Of a DNA stretch of 52,367 nucleotides, positions 44,356-51,953 are shown in pieces. Where the stretch lies: contig JALUAG010000054.1 in the NCBI GenBank assembly GCA_027045875.1, positions 1 through 52,367 of the forward strand, in the 5' to 3' direction. Within the stretch, counting starts at the first letter, position 1. The number at the start of each line of letters is the position of its first letter. The notes beneath the pieces were generated by a model. That model ran no database searches. It was not told where the DNA came from and saw nothing but the letters and a program-made list of their open reading frames with translations. The position numbers were made by a program, and so were the translations under genes. Origin of the DNA: Alphaproteobacteria bacterium. GTDB taxonomy: Bacteria > Pseudomonadota > Alphaproteobacteria > Geminicoccales > Geminicoccaceae.

Positions 44356-46896
44356 TCAGGCCGGCTTGTACTCCCGCGACTTGAAGCTCACATGGGCCAC
44401 CGCCCGCGGCGCCTTCGCGAGCTTGCGGATGTTGGCCCAGGTCTGCTTGTAGTTGGGGATCACGAGCTCGTTGACCCCGGCGTTGACCACGTTGCCCTGG
44501 ACGCCCGTCGGGTAGGCGAAGAGCATGAAGGTCTCCCGCCGCCTGGCCTTCTCGTTGGGGTAGACCATCGCCTGGGTCCAGCCGGCGTCGTTCCAGACCT
44601 CGACCAGATCCCCTTCCTCGACCCCGAGCTCCGCCATGTCCTCGGGGTTCATCTCGATGAAGGGATAGGGCCAGCGGTCCTGCACGAACTCGCTGTCCTC
44701 GTCGTAGTAGGCGGACTGCCAGACCTGGTTGGCGCGGCCGTTGTTGACGAGGAACTTGTAGCGCTTCTTCTGCTCCTCCTTGCCCGGCGCCTGCAGGCCG
44801 CGCCACTTGGTGACCATGAAGCGCGCCTTGCCGTCCGGGGTCGAGAAGCGACCGTCGGTGTAGAGGCGCGGCGAGCCGATGATCTTGCCGTCCTCGTAGC
44901 CCACAGCCGGCTCCTGGAAGCCGTTGGTGCCCATGGCGATGAGACGCTCGTAGGTGACGTGCTGGCCACCGGCCGCGTGCTGGTGGTAGCCGTCCATGAA
45001 GGCGTCCTCCTCGGTCTTCCAGTCGAAGCCCCGGAACTGCTTCGCGCGCCCCATGTCGCCGTCCTCGCGGAACACCCGTTCCATGTGGTTGGCGATGCGG
45101 GCGGCGATCAGGCAGTCGGGCATCGCCTGCCCCGGCGGATCCATGTAGCGCTGGGTGATGCGCATCCGCCGCTCGCCGTTCATCGAGGTGAGGTTCATCT
45201 CGCCCTGGGTGGCGGCGGGCAGGATCACGTGGCAGTGCTGGCCGATCTTGGTGGGCTTGATGTCCACGTCGACGGCGAACAGCCCGCCCTGGCGGACGGC
45301 CCACATGATGGCGTCGACCAGCGCCCTGCGGTCACCCCAGCCGACGCTGTTCATGGCGTCCTTCACCATGTCGGTGCGCTTCTTGTAGACGCGCTTGAAC
45401 TCGGTGGCGTTGAGGGTCGTCTTGAAATGGTCGCAGCCCCAGATGTGGTGGACGCCGCCCTTGCCCTCGATCAGCAGCTTGTCGACGTAGGGCGCCGGCC
45501 GGCCGCCCGGATAGTCGGGACGGACGTAGCCCTCCTGATGGCCGCCGAGGCGCACGCAACCGCCGCCCTCGCGGCCGATGTTGCCGGTGGCCAGGGCGAG
45601 GTTCACGAGGGAGGCGATGGTGCGGTAGTTGTCGTTGCCCCAGATCACCCCCTTCTCGTAGCCGATCATCGTCCGCCGGCGCTTGCCGCCCGCCTTGGGC
45701 TCGGCGATCCAGCGCGCCGCCTTGACGATGTCCTCGGCCGGCACGCCGCAGATCTCGGCCGCCTGTTCGGGCGTGGTGCGGATCCCCGCCAGCACCTCGT
45801 TGAAGCCCGGCCAGCGCTCGGCCAGCACGCCCGAATCGGCGCGGGCCGGAAACAGCGGCGGCTCCGCCGGCCCCTCCTCGAAGCCCACCGTGTGCTTGTC
45901 GATGAACTCGCGGTCGATCCACCCCTGATCGGCGATGTAGGTGAGGAGCGCGTTGAACAGCACGAGGTCGGTGCCGGAATTGATGGCCAGGTGCAGCACC
46001 CGGTCCCTGCCGGCCTCCACCTCGCAGGCGTTGACGGTCACCGTGCGCCGCGGATCGACGATGATCACCCGTGCCGGCTCGTGCGGCTCGTCGGGCAGCA
46101 TCCGCTTCTTCTTCTCGAGCGATTCGCCCCGCAGGTTGGGCACCCAGTGGGCCAGGAAGTAGTTGGTCTGGGTCTCGAGCGGGTTGGTACCGACGGCGAC
46201 GATGGTGTCCGCCAGTTCCGCGTCCTCGTAGGCGTTGTTGAGCTCGCCCACGCCCATGTCGCGGCTGGAATGGACCTCGGAATTGTAGGCGGGGCGGTTG
46301 TGGATGCGGATGTTCCTGATCTTCATCGCCCCGAAGTAGAGCTTGCCGGTGCCCCAGGTGTTCTCGTAGCCGCCGCCGGCGCCGCCGTGGTCGAAGGCGG
46401 AGACGAACACCCCGTCCTCGCCGTATTCCTTGAGCACCCGCGCCGTCACCCGGGCCACCAGGTCGAGGGCGTCGTCCCAGCTCGTGGGCTGCATCTGGCC
46501 GTAGCGCCAGACCAGGGGATCGGTGAGGCGGTTGAGCTGGGTGCCGGTGACCCGGGAATAGCTGAGCTCGCCGATCCGCGCGCCACGCACCGAGCCGAGG
46601 CCCTTGTTCACCACGCAGTCGGGATCCGGCTTGAACACCATGTGCACGTCGCGACCCTGCTGGGTGACGATGTTGTACATCGAGGGGGAGTACCAGGCCG
46701 GCGTGAGGGCTTCCTGCTGACGGGAAAGATCGACGCCGAAGGCGTTCTGGCCGGGGGCCGTGCCGCCCTCGCGATTGACGTCCCAGGTGTAGACCTTGTA
46801 GCCGCAGCCGACGATGCAGAAATGGCAGACGGCCACGTGCTCCCTGGCGTCCGCGGGGACGATCGGGAGCCGGTCGACATTGCGCTTGTAGGCCAT
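44356..46896 (-). CDS. aioA: AioA, arsenite oxidase large (molybdopterin) subunit
   Basis: Encodes 846 residues, matching AioA length. The 3Fe-4S cluster ligands are C24, C27 and C31 in VCHFCIVGCGYKVY, with S102 (GLGSVRG) where other DMSO-reductase enzymes have a fourth Cys, as known for arsenite oxidase. By spacing, the substrate pocket residues correspond to H198 and E206 (RIHNRPAYNSEVHSS) and R448/H452 (CVRLGGHQEGYVRP). There is no Tat signal of its own, as it is exported with AioB. It oxidises arsenite to arsenate in the periplasm using Mo-bis-MGD. It lies 12 nt behind aioB. Genes for a cytochrome acceptor, AioXSR or cofactor insertion are not in the window. Confidence 0.97.
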   Translation of the reverse strand: MAYKRNVDRLPIVPADAREHVAVCHFCIVGCGYKVYTWDVNREGGTAPGQNAFGVDLSRQQEALTPAWYSPSMYNIVTQQGRDVHMVFKPDPDCVVNKGLGSVRGARIGELSYSRVTGTQLNRLTDPLVWRYGQMQPTSWDDALDLVARVTARVLKEYGEDGVFVSAFDHGGAGGGYENTWGTGKLYFGAMKIRNIRIHNRPAYNSEVHSSRDMGVGELNNAYEDAELADTIVAVGTNPLETQTNYFLAHWVPNLRGESLEKKKRMLPDEPHEPARVIIVDPRRTVTVNACEVEAGRDRVLHLAINSGTDLVLFNALLTYIADQGWIDREFIDKHTVGFEEGPAEPPLFPARADSGVLAERWPGFNEVLAGIRTTPEQAAEICGVPAEDIVKAARWIAEPKAGGKRRRTMIGYEKGVIWGNDNYRTIASLVNLALATGNIGREGGGCVRLGGHQEGYVRPDYPGGRPAPYVDKLLIEGKGGVHHIWGCDHFKTTLNATEFKRVYKKRTDMVKDAMNSVGWGDRRALVDAIMWAVRQGGLFAVDVDIKPTKIGQHCHVILPAATQGEMNLTSMNGERRMRITQRYMDPPGQAMPDCLIAARIANHMERVFREDGDMGRAKQFRGFDWKTEEDAFMDGYHQHAAGGQHVTYERLIAMGTNGFQEPAVGYEDGKIIGSPRLYTDGRFSTPDGKARFMVTKWRGLQAPGKEEQKKRYKFLVNNGRANQVWQSAYYDEDSEFVQDRWPYPFIEMNPEDMAELGVEEGDLVEVWNDAGWTQAMVYPNEKARRRETFMLFAYPTGVQGNVVNAGVNELVIPNYKQTWANIRKLAKAPRAVAHVSFKSREYKPA

Positions 46897-46908
46897 GGTT
46901 CGCCTCCC

Positions 46909-47439
46909 TCAGCCGAGCACGTTGGACAGGCGGCCGTAAAGGAGCTCGTCCACGCCCTCGGCGTAGATGTCGCCCTTCTCGTCCACCCGGAGATCGTATT
47001 GCGGCAGGTTCTGGGTCGCCTGGCCCCAGATCTGCTGGCCGCCCTTCTCGGCGTCGAAGCGCGAATAGTGCCCCGGGCAGTCGAACGTCCGCTCCTCGGC
47101 CGTGTAGTGGAGCGGAAAGCCCTTGTGGGGGCAGATCGTGGTGAAGCCCACGATGTCGCGGTCGGGGCCGACCCCGCCCTCCACCGGCCGCCCCAGCTTC
47201 AGCAGCACCCCCGGGGCGTCGGCATCGGGATAGGCCACCTCGAACGGCTCGTTGAGCGCGAGGTCCTTGATGTTGGCGAGGCGGGTGGAGGGGTAGGCCA
47301 CCCGGGCGCCGCCCTGCGCCGCGGCGGGTTTCGCGCCACCCCCCGCCACCGTCGCGACTGCCGCACCTGCCGCGGTGGCGGCGCTTCCACGGAGGAACTG
47401 CCGCCGTCCCAGATCCACCATCAGTTTGCAGCGTTTCAC
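46909..47439 (-). CDS. aioB: AioB, arsenite oxidase small (Rieske) subunit
   Basis: A GTG at 47439 with GGGAGG 7 nt before gives 176 residues; the ATG at 47421 is an alternative. The Tat signal is LGRRQFLRGSAATAAGAAVATVAG, which carries the folded AioAB complex out. The Rieske 2Fe-2S ligands are Cys and His in CPHKGF and Cys and His in CPGHYS. The positions that form a disulfide in many Rieske proteins are Phe and Gly here, so the cluster lacks the bridge. The C-terminal 50 residues (ATQNLPQYDLRVDEKGDIYAEGVDELLYGR) are typical of AioB. It passes electrons from AioA to a c-type cytochrome or azurin. Confidence 0.96.
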   Translation of the reverse strand: MKRCKLMVDLGRRQFLRGSAATAAGAAVATVAGGGAKPAAAQGGARVAYPSTRLANIKDLALNEPFEVAYPDADAPGVLLKLGRPVEGGVGPDRDIVGFTTICPHKGFPLHYTAEERTFDCPGHYSRFDAEKGGQQIWGQATQNLPQYDLRVDEKGDIYAEGVDELLYGRLSNVLG

Positions 47440-47794
47440 GTCGGATCCTCCCTTCGTTCGCCGGACGGCTTTCGCCAAGCACGGTCCGTGCCAACCGGCA
47501 GGTTACCGTTCCCGCAGGCTTTGGGAAAGCGGAAGGATGCCGCAGGTCCGGGGATCCGGACATGCGTTCCGGCGCGTTCGCCTTTCCGAACGGGACCCGC
47601 CGTCGGCGTCGGGGGGTGTGCGCCGGTTCCCGGACCGCGGGGCAGGAACAATACGGGCGGCCGTGCGTCTGTCTTCCGGCGGAGGCGTCCCGGGACGTCG
47701 CCGTCGCCCGCCGTCGGCCGGCGTCCGGGCACGGGGGCTCGCCGGCGGTTGAAGCCCGCGGCGGTGATGGCAATCTCTCGGGAAGGAGGTCGTC
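47440..47794. promoter_or_regulatory. 355-nt divergent control region of aioBA and mutM
   Basis: Contains the sigma-54-like promoter of aioBA at 47478-47493 (separate entry), whose predicted transcript would start near 47467. The rest, about 47500-47780, carries no credible gene: the frames here are shadows. The mutM end has GGAAGGAGG at about 47780-47788. Upstream activator sites for an AioR-type enhancer protein would be expected 80-150 nt before the promoter (about 47570-47650), but I could not identify a repeat there. Confidence 0.5.
47478..47493 (-). promoter_or_regulatory. Sigma-54 (-24/-12) promoter upstream of aioB
   Basis: On the minus strand, TGGCACGGACCGTGCT matches the RpoN consensus TGGCAC-N5-TTGC except for one base in the -12 element (GTGC for TTGC), with GG (47492-47491) and GC (47480-47479) separated by exactly 10 nt. 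The predicted start lies about 28 nt before the aioB GTG. Sigma-54-dependent aioBA promoters are established in several arsenite oxidisers. GCACGG-A-CCGTGC inside it is also a perfect palindrome, so a repressor site is the alternative. Confidence 0.7.
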
Positions 47795-48601
47795 ATGCCC
47801 GAACTTCCCGATGTGGAGATCTTCCGGCGGGTGCTGGAGCGGCACGGGCTGCATCGCGTGGTGACCGCGGTCGAGGTCCTCGATCCCGGGCTCGTGGTGA
47901 ACAGCACGCCCGTGGCGCTGGCCCGGGCGCTCGCCGGCGATCGCCTGACCGGGAGCCGCCGCCACGGCAAGAACCTGTTCGCGGCCCGCGGCCGCGGCGG
48001 CCATCTGTGGATGCATTTCGGCATGACCGGCAGCCTCGAGCCCTTCCGCGAGGAGCCGCCGGCCCATGCCCGGCTGCTGTTCCGTTTCGAGCGCGGGCCG
48101 CATCTCGCCTATGTGAACGTCAGACGGCTCGGTCATGTGGGGCTGGTCGAGGACATCGAGGCCTGGCTCGCGGCCGAGGGGATCGGCCCCGACGCCCTCG
48201 ATCCGGCGCTCACCGCCGCATGGTTCGCGGAGGCGCTGGGCCGCGGCCGACGCAGCATCAAGGCGGCGCTCATGGACCAGGGGCTGGTGGCCGGGATCGG
48301 CAACGTCTACGCCGACGAGATCCTGTTCCAGGCAGGGCTCCGTCCCGAGGTGCCGGTGGCGGCCCTCGACGAAGGCTGGCGCGAACGGCTGTTCGCGACC
48401 ATGCGGGAGGTGCTCCGGACCGCGGTCGACTGCGGTGCCGCGGCCGAGCGCTACGTCGAGCGGCTGCCCGACGGCTATCTCACCAGAAGGCGGGAGAAGG
48501 GGGCTCCCTGCCCGCGCTGCGCAACGCCGCTCGAAACGGCCAGGATCGGCGGCCGCACGAGCGTCTTCTGCCCCCGCTGCCAGATCGATCCTCGCCGCTG
48601 A
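47795..48601 (+). CDS. mutM: Fpg/Nei-family DNA glycosylase (MutM-like)
   Basis: Encodes 268 residues with AGGAGG at optimal spacing. The N-terminus MPELPDVEIFRRVLE has the catalytic P2 (nucleophile) and E3. RRHGKNLF holds K59. The helix-two-turn-helix is RRSIKAALMDQGLVAGIGNVYADEILFQAGL. The C-terminal zinc finger is C239-x2-C242 ... C259-x2-C262. It excises 8-oxoguanine and cuts the abasic site. MPELPDVE instead of MPELPEVE is a small deviation seen in some Fpg relatives, so mutM versus a Nei-like subfamily is not certain. It is divergent from aioBA. Confidence 0.92.
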   Translation: MPELPDVEIFRRVLERHGLHRVVTAVEVLDPGLVVNSTPVALARALAGDRLTGSRRHGKNLFAARGRGGHLWMHFGMTGSLEPFREEPPAHARLLFRFERGPHLAYVNVRRLGHVGLVEDIEAWLAAEGIGPDALDPALTAAWFAEALGRGRRSIKAALMDQGLVAGIGNVYADEILFQAGLRPEVPVAALDEGWRERLFATMREVLRTAVDCGAAAERYVERLPDGYLTRRREKGAPCPRCATPLETARIGGRTSVFCPRCQIDPRR

Positions 48602-48631
48602 CGGGCCGCGCCGGGAGCCGCGTTCCCGCGC

Positions 48632-49549
48632 TCAGCAGCCCGCCGTCTCGGATGCCCGGACGGTGGTGACGGCGGTCGGCGGCGCGAAGCGGCGGCCGGT
48701 CTCGACGATGTGCCGTTCGAGGCTGTCCAGCAGCGGGTTGGGCTCCTCGCGCCGGCGCAGGAGCACGACCCCCGCCTCCGGCAGCGGCGGAAAGCCGTCC
48801 GTCTCGCCGAGGATGCGGTGGTCGGGGCGGACGTTGCTGCGGTGCAGGGCGGCCACCGCGAGCCCGGTGTCGATGGCGGCGTAGATGCCGGTGATGCTCA
48901 TGCTCGTGAGCGTCACCCGGTAGCTGCGACCGATGCCGGCCAGCCGTTCGGTGGCGATCCGCCGGAACGGGCAGGCGGCCTCGAAGCAGGCGAGGGGAAG
49001 CGGATCGCGGCGGTGGGCGTCGTGGCGGGCGGAGGTCACCCAGACCATGGGTTCGCGGTAGAGGAGGCGTCCGCCGGGCGGCGCCGCGTCCTCGGCCAGG
49101 AGCGCGAGGTCGAGGTCGCCCGCCGCCATCAGCGGCCGCAGCCGCGAGCTGGGCTCGCACAGAAGCTCGATGTGCACCTTGGGGTGGCACTCGACGAAGG
49201 CGGCGAGGGTGCCGGGCAGGAAGCTGCAGACGAAATCGTCCGGGGCACCGATCCGCAGCTCCCCCTCGAGCTCCGTCTCCTCGAAGGCGGCCAGCGCCTC
49301 GGCGTGCACCCGCAGCAGCCGCCGCGCGTGATCCAGCAGCCGCTCGCCGTCGATGGTGAGCACCATGCTGCGGCCGTCGCGGACGAACAGGCGCCGCTCC
49401 AGGATCCGCTCCAGCCGTCGCATCTGCATGCTGACCGCGGACTGGGTGCGCCCCACCTCGGCGGCGGCGGCGGAGAAGCTGCCGAGATCGACGATGGCGA
49501 CGAAGGTCCGCAGCAGATCGAGATCGAGTCGCGCCGGCACCGTTCCCAT
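48632..49549 (-). CDS. LysR-family transcriptional regulator
   Basis: Encodes 305 residues from the ATG at 49549; GAAGG abuts this ATG, and an in-frame GTG 9 nt later would have better spacing. The N-terminal winged helix is LDLDLLRTFVAIVDLGSFSAAAAEVGRTQSAVSMQMRRLE, followed by the linker helix and an effector-binding domain with strands GELRIGAPDDFVCSFLPGTLAAFVECHPKVHIEL. The C-terminus SITGIYAAIDTGLAVAALHRS is usual for the subgroup that controls a neighbouring DUF1127 gene. It is divergent from that gene at 49647, its likely target. Confidence 0.92.
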   Translation of the reverse strand: MGTVPARLDLDLLRTFVAIVDLGSFSAAAAEVGRTQSAVSMQMRRLERILERRLFVRDGRSMVLTIDGERLLDHARRLLRVHAEALAAFEETELEGELRIGAPDDFVCSFLPGTLAAFVECHPKVHIELLCEPSSRLRPLMAAGDLDLALLAEDAAPPGGRLLYREPMVWVTSARHDAHRRDPLPLACFEAACPFRRIATERLAGIGRSYRVTLTSMSITGIYAAIDTGLAVAALHRSNVRPDHRILGETDGFPPLPEAGVVLLRRREEPNPLLDSLERHIVETGRRFAPPTAVTTVRASETAGC

Positions 49550-49588
49550 CCTTCAGCGACGTTGATGGGAAGCATTAGAACTATTCGT

Positions 49589-49600
49589 TTGATGGATCAA
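49589..49600. promoter_or_regulatory. Possible operator between the LysR and DUF1127 genes
   Basis: TTGAT-GG-ATCAA is an inverted repeat with 5-nt arms in the 97-nt divergent gap. The surrounding ATTAGAACTATTCGTTTGATGG is AT-rich for this genome. LysR proteins bind such partly palindromic sites, and this is the best candidate here. Confidence 0.35.
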
Positions 49601-49646
49601 TCCGGTTCCGCCATCACGATGGTCCGAACGAACCGGAGAGGATGCC

Positions 49647-49988
49647 ATGTCCTGCCATCTCACGATCCCCGAACGGGGCGTCGCCCGCCCATCCGGGTTC
49701 ACCGCCGTCCTGCGCCGGCGCCTCCGCGCAGTCGCCCGCCTGTTCCGCGACTGGCGCCACCGCCGCCTGCTCGCCGCCCTTTCCGAGGCGCAGCTGCGCG
49801 ACATCGGCCTCGGTCCGGGCGACGTCATGCGGGAGGTGCTGCGGCCGGTCTGGGAGCCGGTGGACTGGGAGGAGCTCCAGCGCATCCGCCGCCGCCGTGC
49901 CCGCACCGAGCTCGAAACCGGCATCGGGCCGCGTCCGCACCGCTGGAAGAAGCCGCGGGAGGGTGGGGATCAGGAGCGCCGGCGATAG
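49647..49988 (+). CDS. DUF1127 (YjiS-like) protein
   Basis: Encodes 113 residues with GGAGAGG upstream of the ATG. Residues about 29-70 (RLFRDWRHRRLLAALSEAQLRDIGLGPGDVMREV) are a textbook DUF1127 domain, a short Arg-rich helix often followed by DIG(L/I). Short DUF1127 proteins can bind RNA and influence phosphate and carbon metabolism in alphaproteobacteria; this one is a longer form with basic tails on both sides. It faces the LysR regulator and overlaps the convergent cheR-like gene by 19 nt. Confidence 0.88.
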   Translation: MSCHLTIPERGVARPSGFTAVLRRRLRAVARLFRDWRHRRLLAALSEAQLRDIGLGPGDVMREVLRPVWEPVDWEELQRIRRRRARTELETGIGPRPHRWKKPREGGDQERRR

Positions 49989-50785
49989 ACGGGAAGGCCT
50001 GCCGTGACCGGGACGAAGCCCTCCACCCGGTCCGGCAGGCGCTCCTTCGCGCCCAGCACCATGAGGCCGCCGACCCGCAGGCGCCGGCGGAAGCGCGCCG
50101 CCATCTCGCAGCGCAGATCCTGCGCGAAATAGGTGAACACGAGGTTGCGGCACAGAAGGAGGTCGAAGGGACCCTCGGGCATCGCCGCCCGCACGTCCTG
50201 GCGTCGGAAGCGCACGGCGGCGCGGATGGCGGGCGGGAGCCGCGGACGCCCCTCCTCCTCGAGGAACCCCCGCCGCAGGTCCGCCGGCAGCGCGCGCAGG
50301 CTCGAGGGGGCGTAACGGGCCTCGCGGGCGCGTGCCAGCAGAACGGGATCGGCGTCGGTGGCGAGGATGTCGAGGGCCGTTCCGGGGAACCGCGGGGCGA
50401 GGCGCCGATGCCAGAGAAGGGCGAGGCCGTAGGGCTCCTCGCCGGCGGCGCAGCCGCAGCTCCAGGCGGAAAGCCGGTTCCGTCCCGAGGCCCGGGCCGC
50501 TTGCGCGAGCCCCGGCAGCCCGATCTCCCCCAGCCACTCCCAGACCGAGGCATCGCGCCAGAAACGGGAGATCGGGATCCGCAGCATGGCCTCGAGCCGC
50601 TCGCGCTCCCCGGGATCCTCATCGAGGCGGCGCGCGTAGCCCGCGGGATCCGCGAGCCCGAGTTCGCGCAGCCGCCGCGCGAGGCGCTTGCAGACGGTGC
50701 GATGGACCCGCCGGTAGCCGGCCCAGCAGAGGCCCAGCCGTGGCAGCAGGTGCCGGAGAAAGGCGACGCAGTCGGCCCGGCGCAA
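49970..50785 (-). CDS. CheR-type protein-glutamate methyltransferase
   Basis: A TTG at 50785 gives 271 residues, the usual CheR size. It lies 7 nt after the enoyl-CoA hydratase stop, with GAGGGG overlapping that stop. An N-terminal helical domain contains MLRIPISRFWRDASVWEWLGE (usual motif: T.FFR....F..L). The AdoMet-binding Rossmann domain follows: SAWSCGCAAGEEPYGLALLWH (for S.GCSTGEEPYS.A) and FDLLLCRNLVFTYFAQDLRCEMAARFRRRLRVGGLMVLGAKE. CheR methylates chemoreceptor glutamates. No other chemotaxis genes are in the window, so this orphan may serve another receptor or act on a different substrate. Confidence 0.88.
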   Translation of the reverse strand: MRRADCVAFLRHLLPRLGLCWAGYRRVHRTVCKRLARRLRELGLADPAGYARRLDEDPGERERLEAMLRIPISRFWRDASVWEWLGEIGLPGLAQAARASGRNRLSAWSCGCAAGEEPYGLALLWHRRLAPRFPGTALDILATDADPVLLARAREARYAPSSLRALPADLRRGFLEEEGRPRLPPAIRAAVRFRRQDVRAAMPEGPFDLLLCRNLVFTYFAQDLRCEMAARFRRRLRVGGLMVLGAKERLPDRVEGFVPVTAGLPVYRRRS

Positions 50786-50792
50786 CGGCCCC

Positions 50793-51569
50793 TCAGCGCC
50801 CCCGGAAGACCGGTTTTCGCTTCTCGAAGAAGGCGGCGACGCCCTCCCTGCGGTCCTCGGTGGCGAACAGGATGGTGAAGGCCTTGCGCTCGAAGGCGAG
50901 ACCCTGGGCCAAAAGCGCCTCGCTCGCCTGCCGCACCGCTTCCTTGGCGAGGCGGACGGCGAGCGGCGGCTTCTCGGCGATCCTGGCGGCGAGCTCGACT
51001 GCCCGCGGGATCGTCTCCGCATCCTCGGTGAGCTCCGCCGCGAGCCCGGCGCGCAGCGCCTCCTCGCCGGAGAGGAATTCGCCCGACAAGACGAGCTTCA
51101 TGGCGAGGCTCTTGCCCACGAGCTGGGTGAGGCGCTGGGTGCCGCCGGCGCCGGGGATGATGCCGAGGTTCACCTCCGGCTGACCGAAACGGGCGCCCCT
51201 GCCGGCGATGATGATGTCGGCGTGCATGGCGAGCTCGCAGCCGCCGCCCAGCGCATAGCCGTTGACGGCGGCGATCAGGGGCTTCGGAAAGCGTGCGATC
51301 GCCCGCCAGTGGCCGGCACGCGGGTCGTCGAGCACATCGACCACCGTTTTTTCGGCCATCTCCCGGAGATCGGCACCGGCCGCGAACACCTTCTCGCCGC
51401 CGGTCAGCACCACCGCCCGCACCTCCTCCTCCTCGGCGAAGGCCGCGAGGGCCGCCGCGATCTCGCCCAGCATGGTGGTGGTGAGGGCGTTCCGCGCCTC
51501 GGGACGGTTCAGCGTGATCCGCCGCACGCCGTCGGCGGGGGCGTCGATCCGGATCTGGGTCGGGGCCAC
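50793..51569 (-). CDS. Enoyl-CoA hydratase/isomerase family protein
   Basis: The ATG at 51578 follows GGGAGG with no spacing, whereas the GTG at 51569 has 9 nt, so I take the GTG start (258 residues). RITLNRPEARNALTTTMLGEI and GGEKVFAAGADLREM form the CoA-binding crotonase region. AAVNGYALGGGCELAMHADIIIAGRGARFGQPEVNLGIIPGAGGTQRL contains the oxyanion-hole residues and the two catalytic glutamates of hydratases. It hydrates enoyl-CoA in fatty acid or other acyl-CoA degradation. cheR-like follows at once. It is divergent from the TusA-like gene. Confidence 0.93.
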   Translation of the reverse strand: MAPTQIRIDAPADGVRRITLNRPEARNALTTTMLGEIAAALAAFAEEEEVRAVVLTGGEKVFAAGADLREMAEKTVVDVLDDPRAGHWRAIARFPKPLIAAVNGYALGGGCELAMHADIIIAGRGARFGQPEVNLGIIPGAGGTQRLTQLVGKSLAMKLVLSGEFLSGEEALRAGLAAELTEDAETIPRAVELAARIAEKPPLAVRLAKEAVRQASEALLAQGLAFERKAFTILFATEDRREGVAAFFEKRKPVFRGR

Positions 51570-51644
51570 CGGCCGCATCCTCCCTTTGCCGTGTTCGCCG
51601 GCGATGGTAATGGGCGGGGGCGAGGCGGACAACGAGGGAAGCCC

Positions 51645-51899
51645 GTGCCGGAACCGTCACCCGCCGAGAAGACCCGCTACGACGCGCTGATCGACGCCCG
51701 CGGCCTCGCCTGTCCGCTGCCGCTCGTCAAGGCGCGCCAGGCGCTGATGGTGCTCGATGCCGGCGCCCGCATCTGCGTGCTGGCCACCGACAGTGCCGCC
51801 CCCCGCGATTTCGCCGAATTCTGCGAGGTCTCGGGCCATCTCCTGATCGAACAGCGCGAGGCCGAGGGGGTCTATCTGTTCGTGCTGGAGAAGGTGTAG
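51645..51899 (+). CDS. TusA-family sulfur-carrier protein
   Basis: Encodes 84 residues from a GTG at 51645 (GAGGGAA upstream). The family signature is DARGLACPLPLVKARQAL, with the persulfide-accepting Cys in CPLP. The rest, VLDAGARICVLATDSAAPRDFAEFCEVSGHLLIEQREAEGVYLFVLEKV, is the usual two-layer fold. TusA proteins ferry sulfur for tRNA thiolation, molybdopterin or sulfur oxidation. A molybdenum enzyme (AioA) lies in the same window, but no direct link is shown. The aminotransferase fragment begins 54 nt downstream on the same strand. Confidence 0.88.
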   Translation: MPEPSPAEKTRYDALIDARGLACPLPLVKARQALMVLDAGARICVLATDSAAPRDFAEFCEVSGHLLIEQREAEGVYLFVLEKV

Positions 51900-51953
51900 A
51901 CAGAGACGCATGCCGCCGCCCGGCGGATCCAGGAGGCGAGGGGAGGCGCCGCA

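Noticed and set aside
44392-48669. A 1425-codon open frame on the plus strand across aioA and aioB
   Set aside because: It is antisense to two clearly homologous genes and reads His/Val/Asp/Arg-rich, domain-free sequence. High GC content with strong third-position bias leaves antisense frames open.
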